This document shows, in pieces, positions 52,699-62,569 of a DNA stretch of 64,000 nucleotides. The notes under the pieces were generated by a model. The model was given only the letters and a program-made list of their open reading frames with translations, was not told where the DNA came from and ran no database searches. The position numbers and the translations under genes are program-made. Numbering within the stretch: position 1 is the first letter of the stretch; each line of letters begins with the position of its first letter. This DNA comes from Cellulomonas sp. APG4. GTDB taxonomy: Bacteria > Actinomycetota > Actinomycetes > Actinomycetales > Cellulomonadaceae. The stretch spans positions 124,001 through 188,000 of the forward strand of contig NZ_JAACYI010000002.1 of the NCBI RefSeq assembly GCF_009996735.1, given 5' to 3'.

Positions 52699-53519
52699 CG
52701 TGTTCCCTCCACGGCCCCGCGTGCGGGGCCCTCGGATGCTGCCTGGTCGGGGTCAAGGCTGGACGGCGTCCGCCCGGGCGGGTCGGAGCCGGCGGCCAAC
52801 GGGACGTGCGTCGTGCACACGTGCCCCCCGGTGGCCAGGGTCGACAACCGCTGGACGTGGACGCCCAGCAGCTCGGAGAAGACTCGGGTCTCGGCCTCGC
52901 ACAGCTGGGGGAACTGCGCCGCCACGTCCTGCACCGGGCAGTGGCCCTGGCACAGCTGGAGAGCACGTCCGCCAGGGACGGGACGCACCGACGCTGCGAA
53001 GCCGTCGTCGGACAGGGTCGCGGCGAGCGACTCGGCCCGCTCGGCCGGCGTGCGGCCCGACACGTGGCGCGCGTGCCGTTCGCGGAGCTCGGCCGCACGG
53101 CGCCCGGCGAACGCCTCGACGGCGCGCGTGCCGACCACCTCGGCGAGGTAGTGCAGCGCCTGTGCGGCGAGGTCGGGGTACGCGCTCGTCAGACCGGCCT
53201 GTCCGCGCTCGGTCGCGACGAACCTGCGCGCCGGCCGGCCACGGCGGGCCGGGCCGGCCGCTCCCACGCGGTGCTCCGCGATCTGGCCGCACTCCTCGAG
53301 GGCGACGACGTGGCGACGCACGCCGGCCGGGGTGAGCTCGAGGTCGCGCGCGAGGTCGTGCACGGAGACGGGGCCCGCCTCGACCACGAGACGCAGGATC
53401 CGCTCGCGCGTCGTCTGCTCGGTCTCGCCCACGTGTGCGGCGCCGTCGAGATCCCCCCGGTGGACGGGGCGGCCGGGAGCGGCAGAGGTCGTGCGCGGCA
53501 CCGTCGTGGGCACGTGCAT
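52695..53519 (-). CDS. sufR: Iron-sulfur sensing repressor SufR
   Basis: A 274-residue winged-helix regulator. The DNA-binding domain is at about 33-105 ([36 protein letters not shown]). Cys190, Cys194, Cys207 and Cys235 (LCQGHC, QLCEAE, HVCTTH) are placed as in SufR-type iron-sulfur sensors. It should repress the suf operon when clusters are plentiful and release it on iron or oxidative stress. It leads sufB by four-base overlap. A palindromic operator lies 108 bases upstream. Proline-rich tails at both ends look disordered. Confidence 0.92.
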   Translation of the reverse strand: MHVPTTVPRTTSAAPGRPVHRGDLDGAAHVGETEQTTRERILRLVVEAGPVSVHDLARDLELTPAGVRRHVVALEECGQIAEHRVGAAGPARRGRPARRFVATERGQAGLTSAYPDLAAQALHYLAEVVGTRAVEAFAGRRAAELRERHARHVSGRTPAERAESLAATLSDDGFAASVRPVPGGRALQLCQGHCPVQDVAAQFPQLCEAETRVFSELLGVHVQRLSTLATGGHVCTTHVPLAAGSDPPGRTPSSLDPDQAASEGPARGAVEGTR

Positions 53520-53626
53520 CTCCCTCCGTCGCTTCGGTCGTGTCGGTCCAGGCGTGCGAGCCCGCTAGGGACCCGGCTCGCGCCCTCGAGCGCCCGAGGG
53601 CAGCACCGAGGTGACCGTCGAATAAG

Positions 53627-53642
53627 GCAACATGCTTGTTGC
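53627..53642. promoter_or_regulatory. Probable SufR operator (palindrome)
   Basis: GCAACA-TGCT-TGTTGC is a perfect inverted repeat and contains CAAC-N6-GTTG, the form described for the cyanobacterial SufR high-affinity site. It lies in the 274-base divergent region between sufR and the transporter gene, where autoregulation is expected. A TTGAGC...TTATTC promoter-like pair on the minus strand overlaps it. The rest of the gap shows no gene. Confidence 0.7.
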
Positions 53643-53779
53643 TCAAATGCTTCCCCGCAACCAAGGCCGACCTCACCTGACCCGGGCTGTGACGCATGTC
53701 TCGCCCGTCCCGGGGACACGCACCCGCCGGCGGGGGCCCGGGCACACGACCCGAGGGTCCCGGCACGACCCTCGCGACC

Positions 53780-53785
53780 TAGACT
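53780..53785 (+). promoter_or_regulatory. -10 element of the ABC-2 transporter operon
   Basis: TAGACT lies 8 bases before the GTG at 53794, with no ribosome-binding site. Confidence 0.5.
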
Positions 53786-53793
53786 GCGTCCTC

Positions 53794-54765
53794 GTGCCCG
53801 TCACCACCGCCCCCGAGGACGCCGTCGTCGTGCGCGGCCTCGTCAAGCGTTACGGCCGGGGTGCACCGGCCGCCGTCGACGGCCTCGACCTGACCGCCGC
53901 CCGTGGGCGGGTCACCGCCGTGCTGGGCCCCAACGGCGCGGGCAAGACCACCACGGTCGAGTGCTGCGAGGGCCTGCGCTCGCCCGACGCGGGCAGCGTC
54001 CGTGTGCTCGGTCTCGACCCCGTGCGCGACGCACGCACCCTGCGCCCGCGGGTCGGCGTGATGCTCCAGGACGGCGGCCTGCCGTCCACCGTGCCCTCCG
54101 CCGAGGCGCTGCGTCACGTCGCCGCGATGTACGCGCGGCCACGCCCCGTCGAGGAACTCACCGAGCGCCTGGGCCTGGGGTCGTTCGCCCGCACGCAGGT
54201 GCGACGACTCTCGGGCGGTCAACGGCAGCGCCTCGCCCTCGCCGCCGCCCTGGTCGGTCGGCCCGAGGTCGTGTTCCTCGACGAGCCGAGCGCCGGGATG
54301 GACCCGCAGGCGCGCCTCGCCGTCTGGGACCTCGTACGGGAGCTCCGGGACAGCGGCGCGACCGTCCTCGTGACGACGCACCAGATGGCCGAGGCAGAGG
54401 CGCTCGCCGACCACGTGGTGGTGGTGGACCACGGCCGCGCGTTGGTCGCAGGGTCCCTCACCCAGGTGCTCGGTCCCGAGGAGGGTGAGCGTGTGCGCGT
54501 CACGCTGCGCGGCCCCGACGGCGCCCCGCCGGACCTGCCGCGACTCGCCCCCGGTCTCGCCGACACCCTGCGCGGCGCGGGGATCCCCGTCGCCGTGACG
54601 CCGACGCACGACGGCCTCGAGCTCGCGAGCCCGGCCGACCCGCGGCTGCTCCACCTCGTCACGGGCTGGGCGGTCGACGCCGACGTCGTGCTGACCTCGC
54701 TCGGCACGGGCCGTCGTACCCTCGAGGACGTCTTCCTCGACCTCACCGGACGGAGCCTGCGGTGA
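53794..54765 (+). CDS. ABC-2 type transporter ATPase
   Basis: A 323-residue ATPase of the CcmA/DrrA-like class: Walker A GPNGAGKTT near 48, signature LSGGQRQR, Walker B VVFLDEPSAGMD and THQMAEAE. The C-terminal domain of about 100 residues is typical for DrrA-like ATPases. It pairs with the permease gene that follows (four-base overlap). The position divergent from suf and beside heme A synthase matches M. tuberculosis Rv1458c-Rv1456c. Substrate is unknown. Confidence 0.93.
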   Translation: MPVTTAPEDAVVVRGLVKRYGRGAPAAVDGLDLTAARGRVTAVLGPNGAGKTTTVECCEGLRSPDAGSVRVLGLDPVRDARTLRPRVGVMLQDGGLPSTVPSAEALRHVAAMYARPRPVEELTERLGLGSFARTQVRRLSGGQRQRLALAAALVGRPEVVFLDEPSAGMDPQARLAVWDLVRELRDSGATVLVTTHQMAEAEALADHVVVVDHGRALVAGSLTQVLGPEEGERVRVTLRGPDGAPPDLPRLAPGLADTLRGAGIPVAVTPTHDGLELASPADPRLLHLVTGWAVDADVVLTSLGTGRRTLEDVFLDLTGRSLR

Positions 54766-55577
54766 CCGTGCCCGCCCCGCACCCCGGGCCCGCGGCCACC
54801 GCAGACGCGGAGGGCCTCGCGCTCGACGGACCGCACGCGGGCGCCGCGCCATGGCCGCGGCGCGTCGGCGCACAGGCGCTCGCCGAGATGCGGACGGTCC
54901 TGCGCAACGGCGAGCAGCTCGTCATCACGCTCGTGCTGCCGACGCTCCTCCTCGTCGTGCTGACGCGCACGGACCTCGTCGACCTCGGTACGGACGACCG
55001 TCTCTCGCTGGTCGCTCCTGGGGTGCTCGCCCTGGCGGTGATGTCGAGCGCGTTCACGTCGCAGGCGATCGCCACGGGCTTCGACCGACGCAACGGCGTG
55101 CTCCGCCTGCTCGCCACCACGCCGCTCGGCCGGAGCGGGCTCGTGCTCGGCAAGGTCGTGGGGATCTCGGCGATCGCGGCGCTGCAGATGGTCGTGCTCG
55201 CCGGGATCGCCGTCGCCCTCGGCTGGCGTCCCGAGCTCGCAGGGCTGCCCGCGGCGCTGGTGATGCTGGTGCTCGGCACGGCGGCCTTCAGCTCGCTCGC
55301 TCTGCTCCTCGCGGGCGTGCTCCGCGCCGAGGCCGTGCTTGCGGTGGCCAACCTCGTCTGGGTGCTGCTGCTCGCCGGAGGCGCCGTGCTGCTCCCCGCC
55401 GAGGTCCTGCCCGGACCCCTCGGTGACCTCGCGGGCCTGCTCCCCAGCGGTGCGCTCGGTGAGGGCCTGCGGTCCGCCTTCGCCGACGGCGTCCTGCGGC
55501 CCGGGTCTGTCCTCGTGCTCGCCGTGTGGACGCTCGTCGCCGGGAGCGCGACCGCGCGCTTCTTCCGCTGGAGCTGA
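54762..55577 (+). CDS. ABC-2 type transporter permease
   Basis: A 271-residue ABC-2 permease with six hydrophobic segments (first near 52-68, last near 250-268). TGFDRRNGVLRLLATTPLGRSGLVLGK is the ABC-2 cytoplasmic helix. GTG at 54762 overlaps the ATPase stop. It exports an unknown compound, possibly linked to heme or respiratory-chain maturation because of the neighbouring heme A synthase. That link is inference from conserved gene order. Confidence 0.9.
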   Translation: MTVPAPHPGPAATADAEGLALDGPHAGAAPWPRRVGAQALAEMRTVLRNGEQLVITLVLPTLLLVVLTRTDLVDLGTDDRLSLVAPGVLALAVMSSAFTSQAIATGFDRRNGVLRLLATTPLGRSGLVLGKVVGISAIAALQMVVLAGIAVALGWRPELAGLPAALVMLVLGTAAFSSLALLLAGVLRAEAVLAVANLVWVLLLAGGAVLLPAEVLPGPLGDLAGLLPSGALGEGLRSAFADGVLRPGSVLVLAVWTLVAGSATARFFRWS

Positions 55578-55622
55578 GGCGCGTCAGCACGAGCGACCGG
55601 TGCACGTCACACGCTCACGTTC

Positions 55623-55650
55623 CTGACAGGCTCCGGGCGGCGACTACCGT
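55623..55650 (+). promoter_or_regulatory. Promoter of ctaA, leaderless type
   Basis: CTGACA at 55623-55628, a 16-base spacer and TACCGT at 55645-55650 form a -35/-10 pair. The GTG start at 55657 follows after 6 bases. Confidence 0.65.
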
Positions 55651-55656
55651 GGAGCC

Positions 55657-56607
55657 GTGACCAGCACGACGAGTCCCCACCCGTCCGCGACGGCGCACGA
55701 GGCCGGTCGGCCACGCGGCATCCCGGCCTACCGCTGGGTCCGGCGCATCCTGTGGGCGAATCTCGTCGCGCAGATCGGGATCGTCGTCACGGGTGGTGCG
55801 GTGCGGCTCACCGGTTCCGGCCTGGGCTGCTCGACCTGGCCCCAGTGCGAGCCCGGGCAGTTCACGCCCGTCCTGCACGAGGCGACCTCGTGGCACCCGT
55901 TCATCGAGTTCGGCAACCGCACCCTGACGGGGGTGCTCGGCGTCCTCGCTGTCGCCGTCGTGTGGGTGGTCTGGCGCGATCGGCGCCGTGCCCCGGGTCT
56001 GCGACGGCTCGCGCTCGTGCCGCTCGCGGGGACGGCCGTCCAGGCGGTCGTCGGTGGGCTGACCGTACTCGTGGACCTGCACCCGGGCTGGGTCGGTGGT
56101 CACTTCTTGGTCTCGATGGCTCTCGTCGCGGCGTCCACGCTGCTCCTGGTGCGGCATCGCGAGCCCGACGTCGCACCGACCCCGGTGGTGACCCCGCAGG
56201 TGCGCCGGCTCACACCGCTGCTCTGGCCGGTGCTGGCCGTCGTGCTCACGCTCGGCGTGGTCGTCACGGGTGCGGGGCCGCACTCGGGCGACGCCGAGCT
56301 CGCCCAGCGCTGGCCCCTCGACCCCGTCGCGGTCGCCCGCGTGCACGCGCTGTCGGTCTGGACGTACATCGCCCTGGTCGTGCTGTGCCTCGTCCTGCTG
56401 CGCCGCACCGACGCGCCCACGACGACGCGTCGCGCGACGGTCGTCCTGCTCGCGGTCACCCTCGCACAGGGGCTGATCGGGTACGTGCAGTACTTCACCG
56501 ACCTGCCCGAGGTGCTCGTCGCGAGCCACATGCTCGGCGCAGCGCTGCTCGTCGTCGCGCAGGTGCGCCAGACCACGAGCCTGCGCGAGCGCGCCGTGCT
56601 GGCCTGA
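55657..56607 (+). CDS. ctaA: Heme A synthase (CtaA/COX15)
   Basis: A 316-residue membrane protein with eight helices in two repeats. Cys58 and Cys64 (GCSTWPQCEP) form the extracellular pair, and His74 and His80 (WHPFIEFGNR), GGHFLVS, RVHALS and ASHMLGA supply heme ligands. It oxidises heme O to heme A for cytochrome oxidase. It lies after the ABC-2 genes but has its own promoter. The SURF1 protein at 40002 acts in the same pathway. Confidence 0.93.
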   Translation: MTSTTSPHPSATAHEAGRPRGIPAYRWVRRILWANLVAQIGIVVTGGAVRLTGSGLGCSTWPQCEPGQFTPVLHEATSWHPFIEFGNRTLTGVLGVLAVAVVWVVWRDRRRAPGLRRLALVPLAGTAVQAVVGGLTVLVDLHPGWVGGHFLVSMALVAASTLLLVRHREPDVAPTPVVTPQVRRLTPLLWPVLAVVLTLGVVVTGAGPHSGDAELAQRWPLDPVAVARVHALSVWTYIALVVLCLVLLRRTDAPTTTRRATVVLLAVTLAQGLIGYVQYFTDLPEVLVASHMLGAALLVVAQVRQTTSLRERAVLA

Positions 56608-56628
56608 GCCGCGCCGGACAAGGCGCCG

Positions 56629-57225
56629 TCAGGCTGGGCGGAGGTCCGTCCAGCCGCGCGCCTTGGCCGCCGCCGCCGCGAGCAGCCCCACGGCGGCCGA
56701 CGGGTTGCGCAGCCGACCCGCGAGCACGTGACCCACGGCCTCGTCGAGCGGCACCCACCGCGCGACCATGTCGCGCTCCTCCTCGGTGCGTTGGTGCCGC
56801 CGGTCCTGCGGCACCTCGGCGAGTCCTCGCGCGAGGAACACCGTGATCGACTCGTCGCTCGAGCCCGGGCTCGTGAGGTACTCGGTCAGCACCCACCACG
56901 ACTGCGCGACGAGGTCGGCCTCCTCGGCGAGCTCACGCTCGGCGGCGACCCTCAGGTCCTCGTCGGGAACGTCGCGCAGCCCCGCGGGCGGCTCCCACAG
57001 CTCTGCCCGCACCGGGTGCCGGTACTGCTGGAGCAGCAGCACCCGGTCCTCGTCGTCGAGGGCGACCACCGCGACGGCTCCGGGATGGCGCACGAACTCT
57101 CGACGCACCTCTGCGTGACCGAGGTCGACGGTGTCGCGCACGACGTCCCAGATCATCCCAGAGAACACGACCTCGGAACCGCGCACCTCACGGTGGGCGG
57201 GCCGGTCGGCGAGCGGCGAGCTCAT
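56629..57225 (-). CDS. ADP-ribose pyrophosphatase (NUDIX)
   Basis: A 198-residue NUDIX hydrolase. [22 protein letters not shown] and the NUDIX box with [10 protein letters not shown] (catalytic Glu residues about 98-102) fit ADP-sugar pyrophosphatases such as NudF/Rv1700. It splits ADP-ribose to AMP and ribose-5-phosphate. Its ATG overlaps the pyrG stop by four bases, matching the order pyrG-Rv1700 in mycobacteria. Confidence 0.92.
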   Translation of the reverse strand: MSSPLADRPAHREVRGSEVVFSGMIWDVVRDTVDLGHAEVRREFVRHPGAVAVVALDDEDRVLLLQQYRHPVRAELWEPPAGLRDVPDEDLRVAAERELAEEADLVAQSWWVLTEYLTSPGSSDESITVFLARGLAEVPQDRRHQRTEEERDMVARWVPLDEAVGHVLAGRLRNPSAAVGLLAAAAAKARGWTDLRPA

Positions 57226-58889
57226 GCCTCCCCGCGCACCTCGAGCGCCGCCCGCACGAGCCCCGCGAACAACGGGTGCGGGCGCGTGGGCCGCGACATG
57301 AACTCAGGGTGGGCCTGCGTCGCCACGTAGTACGGGTGCACGTCGGCCGGAAGCTCGACGAACTCCACGAGCGACGAGTCCGGGCTCACGCCGCTCACCA
57401 CGAGCCCGGCCTCCTCGAGCTGCGCCCGGTAGGCGTTGTTGACCTCGTAGCGGTGGCGGTGGCGCTCGACCACGCGCTCCGTGCCGTACGCCTTCGCCAC
57501 GACCGACCCAGGGGTCAGCACGGCCTCGTACCCGCCCAGCCGCATCGTCCCGCCGAGGTCGCCCTCACCGCCGACGATGGCGAGCTGCTCGGCCATCGTG
57601 GCCACGACGGGGTGCTCGGTGCCGGGGTCGAACTCGGACGACGACGCGTCCGCGAGGCCGAGCTGGGTGCGCGCGTACTCCATGACCATCACCTGCAGGC
57701 CGAGACAGATGCCGAGCGTCGGGACGCCGTGGGTCCGCGCCCACGTCAGGGCCCCGACCTTGCCCTCGATCCCCCGCACGCCGAAGCCTCCGGGAACCAG
57801 CACCGCGTCCACCCCGCCCAGGGCGCGTTCGGCGGCCTCGGGCGTGTCGCAGTCGTCGGACGCGACCCAACGGATCCGGACCCGCGCGTCGTTGGCGAAC
57901 CCGCCCGCGCGCAGCGCCTCGGTGACCGAGAGGTAGGCGTCGGGGAGGTCGATGTACTTGCCCACGAGCGCGACCTCGACCTCGTGGGAGGGCTGGTGCA
58001 CGGCACGCGTGACGCGCTCCCACCCGTCCCACTGGACGTCGTGGAACGGCAGGTTCAGGCGGCGCACGACGTAGGCGTCGAGACCCTCGCTGTGCAGCAC
58101 GCGCGGGATGTCGTAGATGCTCGGCGCGTCGACGCAGGCGATGACGGCCTCGTTCTCGACGTCGCACATGAGCGCGATCTTGCGCTTGGTGCTCTCCTGG
58201 ATGTCGCGATCGGCGCGCAGCACGAGGGCGTCGGGCTGGATGCCGATCGAGCGCAGCGCGGCGACCGAGTGCTGGGTGGGCTTGGTCTTCTGCTCGCCGC
58301 TGGGCCCGATGAACGGCACGAGTGAGACGTGCAGGAAGAACACGTCGTCGCGTCCGAGGTCGTGGCGCACCTGGCGCGCCGCCTCGAGGAACGGCTGCGA
58401 CTCGATGTCACCCACCGTGCCGCCGATCTCGGTGATGATGACGTCGACCTCCGGACCGGCCTGCGCGCGCATGCGGGCCTTGATCTCGTCGGTGATGTGC
58501 GGGATCACCTGCACGGTGTCGCCGAGGTACTCGCCCCGACGCTCCTTGGCGATGACGCTCGAGTAGATCTGGCCGGTGGTGACGTTGGCCTCGGCCGTGA
58601 GGTCGACGTCGAGGAACCGCTCGTAGTGGCCGATGTCGAGGTCCGTCTCGGCACCGTCCGCGGTCACGAAGACCTCGCCGTGCTGGAACGGGTTCATGGT
58701 GCCCGGGTCGACGTTCAGGTACGGGTCGAGCTTCTGCATCGTGACCCGCAGACCCCGGGACCTCAGCAACCGGCCGAGGCTCGAGGCCGTCAGTCCCTTG
58801 CCGAGAGAGGAGGCGACGCCTCCGGTGACGAAGATGTGCCGGGTCGTGTTGTCCGACCGCCCGGAGAGTCGATTCGCGCGCTCTGCCAC
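57222..58889 (-). CDS. pyrG: CTP synthase
   Basis: A 555-residue amidotransferase. The N-terminal synthetase domain opens with [20 protein letters not shown] and covers about 290 residues. The C-terminal glutaminase has the nucleophile in [17 protein letters not shown] and the His-Glu pair in [10 protein letters not shown]. It makes CTP from UTP, ATP and glutamine. The 18 residues before the first conserved block are slightly longer than usual. It follows murJ by 39 bases. Confidence 0.96.
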   Translation of the reverse strand: MAERANRLSGRSDNTTRHIFVTGGVASSLGKGLTASSLGRLLRSRGLRVTMQKLDPYLNVDPGTMNPFQHGEVFVTADGAETDLDIGHYERFLDVDLTAEANVTTGQIYSSVIAKERRGEYLGDTVQVIPHITDEIKARMRAQAGPEVDVIITEIGGTVGDIESQPFLEAARQVRHDLGRDDVFFLHVSLVPFIGPSGEQKTKPTQHSVAALRSIGIQPDALVLRADRDIQESTKRKIALMCDVENEAVIACVDAPSIYDIPRVLHSEGLDAYVVRRLNLPFHDVQWDGWERVTRAVHQPSHEVEVALVGKYIDLPDAYLSVTEALRAGGFANDARVRIRWVASDDCDTPEAAERALGGVDAVLVPGGFGVRGIEGKVGALTWARTHGVPTLGICLGLQVMVMEYARTQLGLADASSSEFDPGTEHPVVATMAEQLAIVGGEGDLGGTMRLGGYEAVLTPGSVVAKAYGTERVVERHRHRYEVNNAYRAQLEEAGLVVSGVSPDSSLVEFVELPADVHPYYVATQAHPEFMSRPTRPHPLFAGLVRAALEVRGEA

Positions 58890-58928
58890 GGGCTTCCACT
58901 CTACCCGACGGCCGCCGAGGTCTCGCCC

Positions 58929-60572
58929 TCAGCTGCGGCGCGCCGCCGTGAGCCCGCGCAGCGTGGCCCGGTCCGCGGCACCCACCGCGACGAGCACCAC
59001 GGCGCCTGCGACAGCTGCCCCGACCGCCCCGGCGCCCACAGCACCCAGGGGCCCGGTGGGGGCCAGCGCGTCGACGCACCACCGGCCGGCAAGGGCTCCC
59101 GCCGCGCCGCCCGCGATCGCGACCGCGAACGTCCGCGCCACTCCCCGGGTGCTCGCAGCGCCCGCCGCCCGGACGACGCCGAGCACGAGCCCCGCACCCG
59201 CGACCGCCATCCCGACGCTCGTCCCGAGACCGAGTCCTCGGAGCGTCCCGGCCTGGTCGGGCCCCCCGGGTGTCAGGGCGACGACGACGACCGCCGAGGC
59301 CGCCGCGACCGTGAGCCACCCGGTGGCGGTCGCCATGACCGCCGCGCGTCCGTGGTCGAGCGCGTAGAGGGCGCGCGACAGGTGCAGGATGAGTGAGAAG
59401 CCGAGCAGGCCCGGCGCCATCCAGGTGATCCCGGACGCCATGCCCGTGACGTCGCCGTCCGCGATGGGCGCGAACACCTGCTCGACCGCCGGTGCGACCG
59501 CGATGAGCGCCGACGCCCCCACGACGGCGACCACGAGCACGGTGCGGGTCGTGATCGCGCTCAGGTGCGCGAACCCGTCGCGGTCGCCCTGAGCCGCGCG
59601 CTCGGCGAGACGCGGCAGGGTGGCCGTCGCGAGCGGGAACGCGAGCACCGCGTAAGGCAGGAGGTAGACGGCCTGTGTGTAGAGGAAGACCGGGAAGGCG
59701 CCGTCACCCCCGTGCTCGTTCGCGAGGCGAAGGGCGACCAGCACGCTGACCTGCTGCGCGACGAGCGCACCGAGCCCCGCGAGCGCGAGGGCGCGGGCAC
59801 GTGCAGCGACGCCGTCCGGGAAACGGAGCGTCGGACGCAGGCGAACCCCCGAGCGGTGCACCGGCCACAGCAGGGGCAGGCTCATCACGGCGACCCCAGC
59901 GGTGGTGCCCCACCCGAGCACGGCGATCGCCGGGGCGGCGATCGCCCCTGGGGCGTCGCGCGCACCCGGCGCCATGGCACCGAAGACGTAGAAGACGACG
60001 ATCACGACGAGGCTGTTGAGCAGCGGGGCCATGGCGGCGGCGAGGAAGCGTCGCTGCGCCTGCAGCACCCCCGTGAGCACCACGCCCAGACCGTAGAGGG
60101 GGATCTGCGGGGCGAACATCGCGAGGAACCGGGCGGCGACGTCGAGCTGACCGGGATCGCCGGAGTCGAGGAAGACCGCCACGAGAGGCCGGGCGGCGAC
60201 GGCCACGACCAGCGCGATCGGCACCAGGACGACCATGGCCCAACCGATGAGCGCCGAGGTCGTCCGATCGACATCGGCGCGGATCGATCGAGCGAGCGGG
60301 GCTGCGACGAGGGGGACGACCGCTCCCGCGAGCGCGCCTCCGGCGGCCACCTCGAAGAGCACGTTCGGGAGCGTGTTGGCCGAGGTGTACGCGGTACCGA
60401 GTGCGTTCGGCCCCACCTGGTCCGCCATGGCGAGCCAGCGGAGGAAGCCGACGATCCTGCTCGCCACGTTGACGAGCGCGATGAGTGCGGCGGCCCCAGC
60501 GAGGCCCGCGACCAGGTGCCGCGCGCCCGGCCGGGCCGAGGCGCCTTCGTCCGTGGTCAGCGCCGACCCCAC
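58929..60572 (-). CDS. MurJ/MviN-type lipid II flippase homologue
   Basis: A 547-residue membrane protein with about 14 helices. The opening ALVNVASRIVGFLRWLAMADQVG and ANTLPNVLFEVAAGGALAGAVVPL follow the MviN/MurJ pattern (arginine-rich first loop, NxLPN). The C-terminus has no extra kinase-like domain. MurJ proteins flip lipid II; this copy sits among recN, steA and an MraY-like gene, so an envelope-polymer role is plausible. GTG 60572 is chosen and overlaps the preceding gene by 16 bases. Confidence 0.85.
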   Translation of the reverse strand: MGSALTTDEGASARPGARHLVAGLAGAAALIALVNVASRIVGFLRWLAMADQVGPNALGTAYTSANTLPNVLFEVAAGGALAGAVVPLVAAPLARSIRADVDRTTSALIGWAMVVLVPIALVVAVAARPLVAVFLDSGDPGQLDVAARFLAMFAPQIPLYGLGVVLTGVLQAQRRFLAAAMAPLLNSLVVIVVFYVFGAMAPGARDAPGAIAAPAIAVLGWGTTAGVAVMSLPLLWPVHRSGVRLRPTLRFPDGVAARARALALAGLGALVAQQVSVLVALRLANEHGGDGAFPVFLYTQAVYLLPYAVLAFPLATATLPRLAERAAQGDRDGFAHLSAITTRTVLVVAVVGASALIAVAPAVEQVFAPIADGDVTGMASGITWMAPGLLGFSLILHLSRALYALDHGRAAVMATATGWLTVAAASAVVVVALTPGGPDQAGTLRGLGLGTSVGMAVAGAGLVLGVVRAAGAASTRGVARTFAVAIAGGAAGALAGRWCVDALAPTGPLGAVGAGAVGAAVAGAVVLVAVGAADRATLRGLTAARRS

Positions 60573-61405
60573 TCGTCGATCGTGCGCAGCGCGGGCGTGC
60601 GCGCGATGACGTCGGTGAAGCTGACGCGCTCGCTCGCGAGCGTGAGGCCGACCGCTCCCGCGAGCAGAGCGAGCCGCACCGGACGCGGCGAGGACGCCAC
60701 GGCCGCCGTCCCGACCAGCGCGCCGAGCGCGTTCGCCCCGCCGTCGCCCAGCATGTCGCGCTCGGCCAGGTCGGGCCCGAGCGCCGCGGCCGCTGCCCCG
60801 ACGCACGCCGCGCCGAGGGGTGCGCCGGCGCCCACGAGCGCGGGGGCCGCGGCGATAGCCCCGGCCTTGAGTGCCCGTCCTGGCCGCAGGTCAAGGAGGT
60901 TGACGAGGTTCGCGGCGGCCGCGACGAGAGCACCCGACACGACGACGTCGCCCAGCCAGCCCGCGCGCTGCCCCCGCACCGGACGGCCGTGCAGCACCGC
61001 GGCGGCCACGAGGGACGTCGCGCCGATCCCGAGCACCTTGAGCCCACCCGTCGTGAGCTCGCCGTGGGCCAGCGCCCCTAGGTGCCCGCGCAGGCCCTTG
61101 CGCGTGCGGGACGCGTCCTCCGAGAGGTCGTCGACGAGGCCGAAGGCCGCTCCTCCTGCCGCCGCCAGGGCTCCTGCGAGGGCCGTCCGGCGTCCGCCGC
61201 CTCCACCCAGGAGCGCTCCCGCCACCAGGCCCGCCCCGACGGCGGGGCCCTCGAGGAGGCTGATGTCGGCACCCCGGTGGTTCACGCGCGTCCAGCGTCG
61301 GGCCGCGTCGCCCATGCCCGTCGTGCGGTCCAGCAGGGCCCGCACCCCCAGGGTCGCGGCCGCTGCCCCGAGGGAGCCTGTGAGCACCGCACCGGCGCGG
61401 CTCAT
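60557..61405 (-). CDS. MraY/WecA-like phosphoglycosyl transferase homologue
   Basis: A 282-residue, Ala/Gly-rich membrane protein with several helices. Active-site motifs of the polyprenyl-phosphate HexNAc-1-phosphate transferase family are present: FGLVDDLSEDA with Asp92-Asp93, KGLRGH at 103-108, NLLDLRPGRALK at 169-180 and LGDGGAN at 219-225. The protein is shorter than MraY (about 320-360 residues). It probably moves a sugar phosphate to a lipid carrier; the sugar is unknown. It overlaps the copT gene by four bases and murJ by 16. Confidence 0.78.
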   Translation of the reverse strand: MSRAGAVLTGSLGAAAATLGVRALLDRTTGMGDAARRWTRVNHRGADISLLEGPAVGAGLVAGALLGGGGGRRTALAGALAAAGGAAFGLVDDLSEDASRTRKGLRGHLGALAHGELTTGGLKVLGIGATSLVAAAVLHGRPVRGQRAGWLGDVVVSGALVAAAANLVNLLDLRPGRALKAGAIAAAPALVGAGAPLGAACVGAAAAALGPDLAERDMLGDGGANALGALVGTAAVASSPRPVRLALLAGAVGLTLASERVSFTDVIARTPALRTIDEWGRR

Positions 61406-62535
61406 CCGGTGGCCCCGTCGTCGGCGGTCTCCTCGCCCTGGCCGCCCTCCGTGGCGCCCGCGTCCGCCTCGCCGTCGCCGGTCCCGCCCTCGGGTGTCGT
61501 GCCCTCCCCCGTGGCCACGCGCACAGGCGGCTCGAGCTGGACGCGTGGTGGCATGGGCGTCCCGGCACCCGCGCCGAACCCGTAGTGACCCACGGTGCCG
61601 TCGATGCGGGCACCGAGCGCGAGCACCGCCGCGACCTGGCCGGCGACCTCGTTGACCGAGTCCACGGTGCTGATCTCCTCGGCCAGGTCCCCGGTCTGAC
61701 GCACGGACCGTACGACGCTCGGGTCGGTGAGCTCACCGCCCGCCACCACGGCTGCGCCGGACCGGGCCTGAGCCGCGACCGCGATGGCGATCCCTGCGGC
61801 GACGCGTGCCTCCTGCTGCTCGGTCTCCGCCTGGGCCTCCTCGGGATCGGCCGAGGCCACCTGCTCCTGCTCGGCCTCGACCTCCTCGAGGCTCACCGTG
61901 GGGCCGGCGAGGAGCAGGACGACGTCGGCAGGCACGCCCGGCGCCGCGTCATAGGTGACGAGCCCTGCGTCGAGGAGCATCTGGAGAAGCACCTCGCTCT
62001 CCTGGGCCAGCCGGTCCGGGTCGGTCGGGTCCGCGCGCGTGAGCGACTGCACGAGGGCCTCGGCGAGCTCGGCCTCGGTCCCGGCGTCGTCGGCGGGCAC
62101 GGGCTCGAGGAAGTCGATCATGCTCCCGGCGAGGGAGGCACGGAACGACTGCTGCGTGGGGTCGACCCAGGTGTCGGTGACCTCCACGGCGCTCGTCACG
62201 GTCGCGTCCGCCTGGTCGACGAGGGTGAGCACGGACTCGTGCACCGCGGGGTCCACGTCGGCGAGCTCGATCACCGCGACGCGGCGGTCGGTCAGCACGC
62301 CGTCGAGCACGTCGGGTGCGAGCGCCGTCATGGCCGCGCGTGCCTGCTCGAGGTCGGTGGTCCGGGCGTCGAGCTCGGCCCGCAGGTCGCCCGAGCGGTT
62401 GCGCAGCTCCTCGACCTCCCCGGTCAGGGCGTCGCCGATCGACTCCTTGAGCGGGCCGGCGCCGAGCACGATGCCCACGGCGAGCGCCATGAACACCGAG
62501 ATGAGCGAGACGAGGTGGTAACGGAAGTCGATCAC
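61402..62535 (-). CDS. Copper transporter family protein (MctB/CopT-like)
   Basis: A 377-residue protein with one N-terminal helix (about 5-28, opening MIDFRYHLVSLISVFMALAVG, first residue read from GTG), a coiled coil (about 38-72) and a soluble domain outside the membrane. Its relative in M. tuberculosis, MctB (Rv1698), was linked to copper tolerance and a channel-like role, but the mechanism is unsettled. A Gly/Glu-rich tail of 60 residues ends it. GAGAGA stands 7 bases before the GTG at 62535. It lies 34 bases after steA. Confidence 0.87.
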   Translation of the reverse strand: MIDFRYHLVSLISVFMALAVGIVLGAGPLKESIGDALTGEVEELRNRSGDLRAELDARTTDLEQARAAMTALAPDVLDGVLTDRRVAVIELADVDPAVHESVLTLVDQADATVTSAVEVTDTWVDPTQQSFRASLAGSMIDFLEPVPADDAGTEAELAEALVQSLTRADPTDPDRLAQESEVLLQMLLDAGLVTYDAAPGVPADVVLLLAGPTVSLEEVEAEQEQVASADPEEAQAETEQQEARVAAGIAIAVAAQARSGAAVVAGGELTDPSVVRSVRQTGDLAEEISTVDSVNEVAGQVAAVLALGARIDGTVGHYGFGAGAGTPMPPRVQLEPPVRVATGEGTTPEGGTGDGEADAGATEGGQGEETADDGATG

Positions 62536-62569
62536 GATGAGGTCTCTCGGTCGGGAGCGGTGGAGGTGG

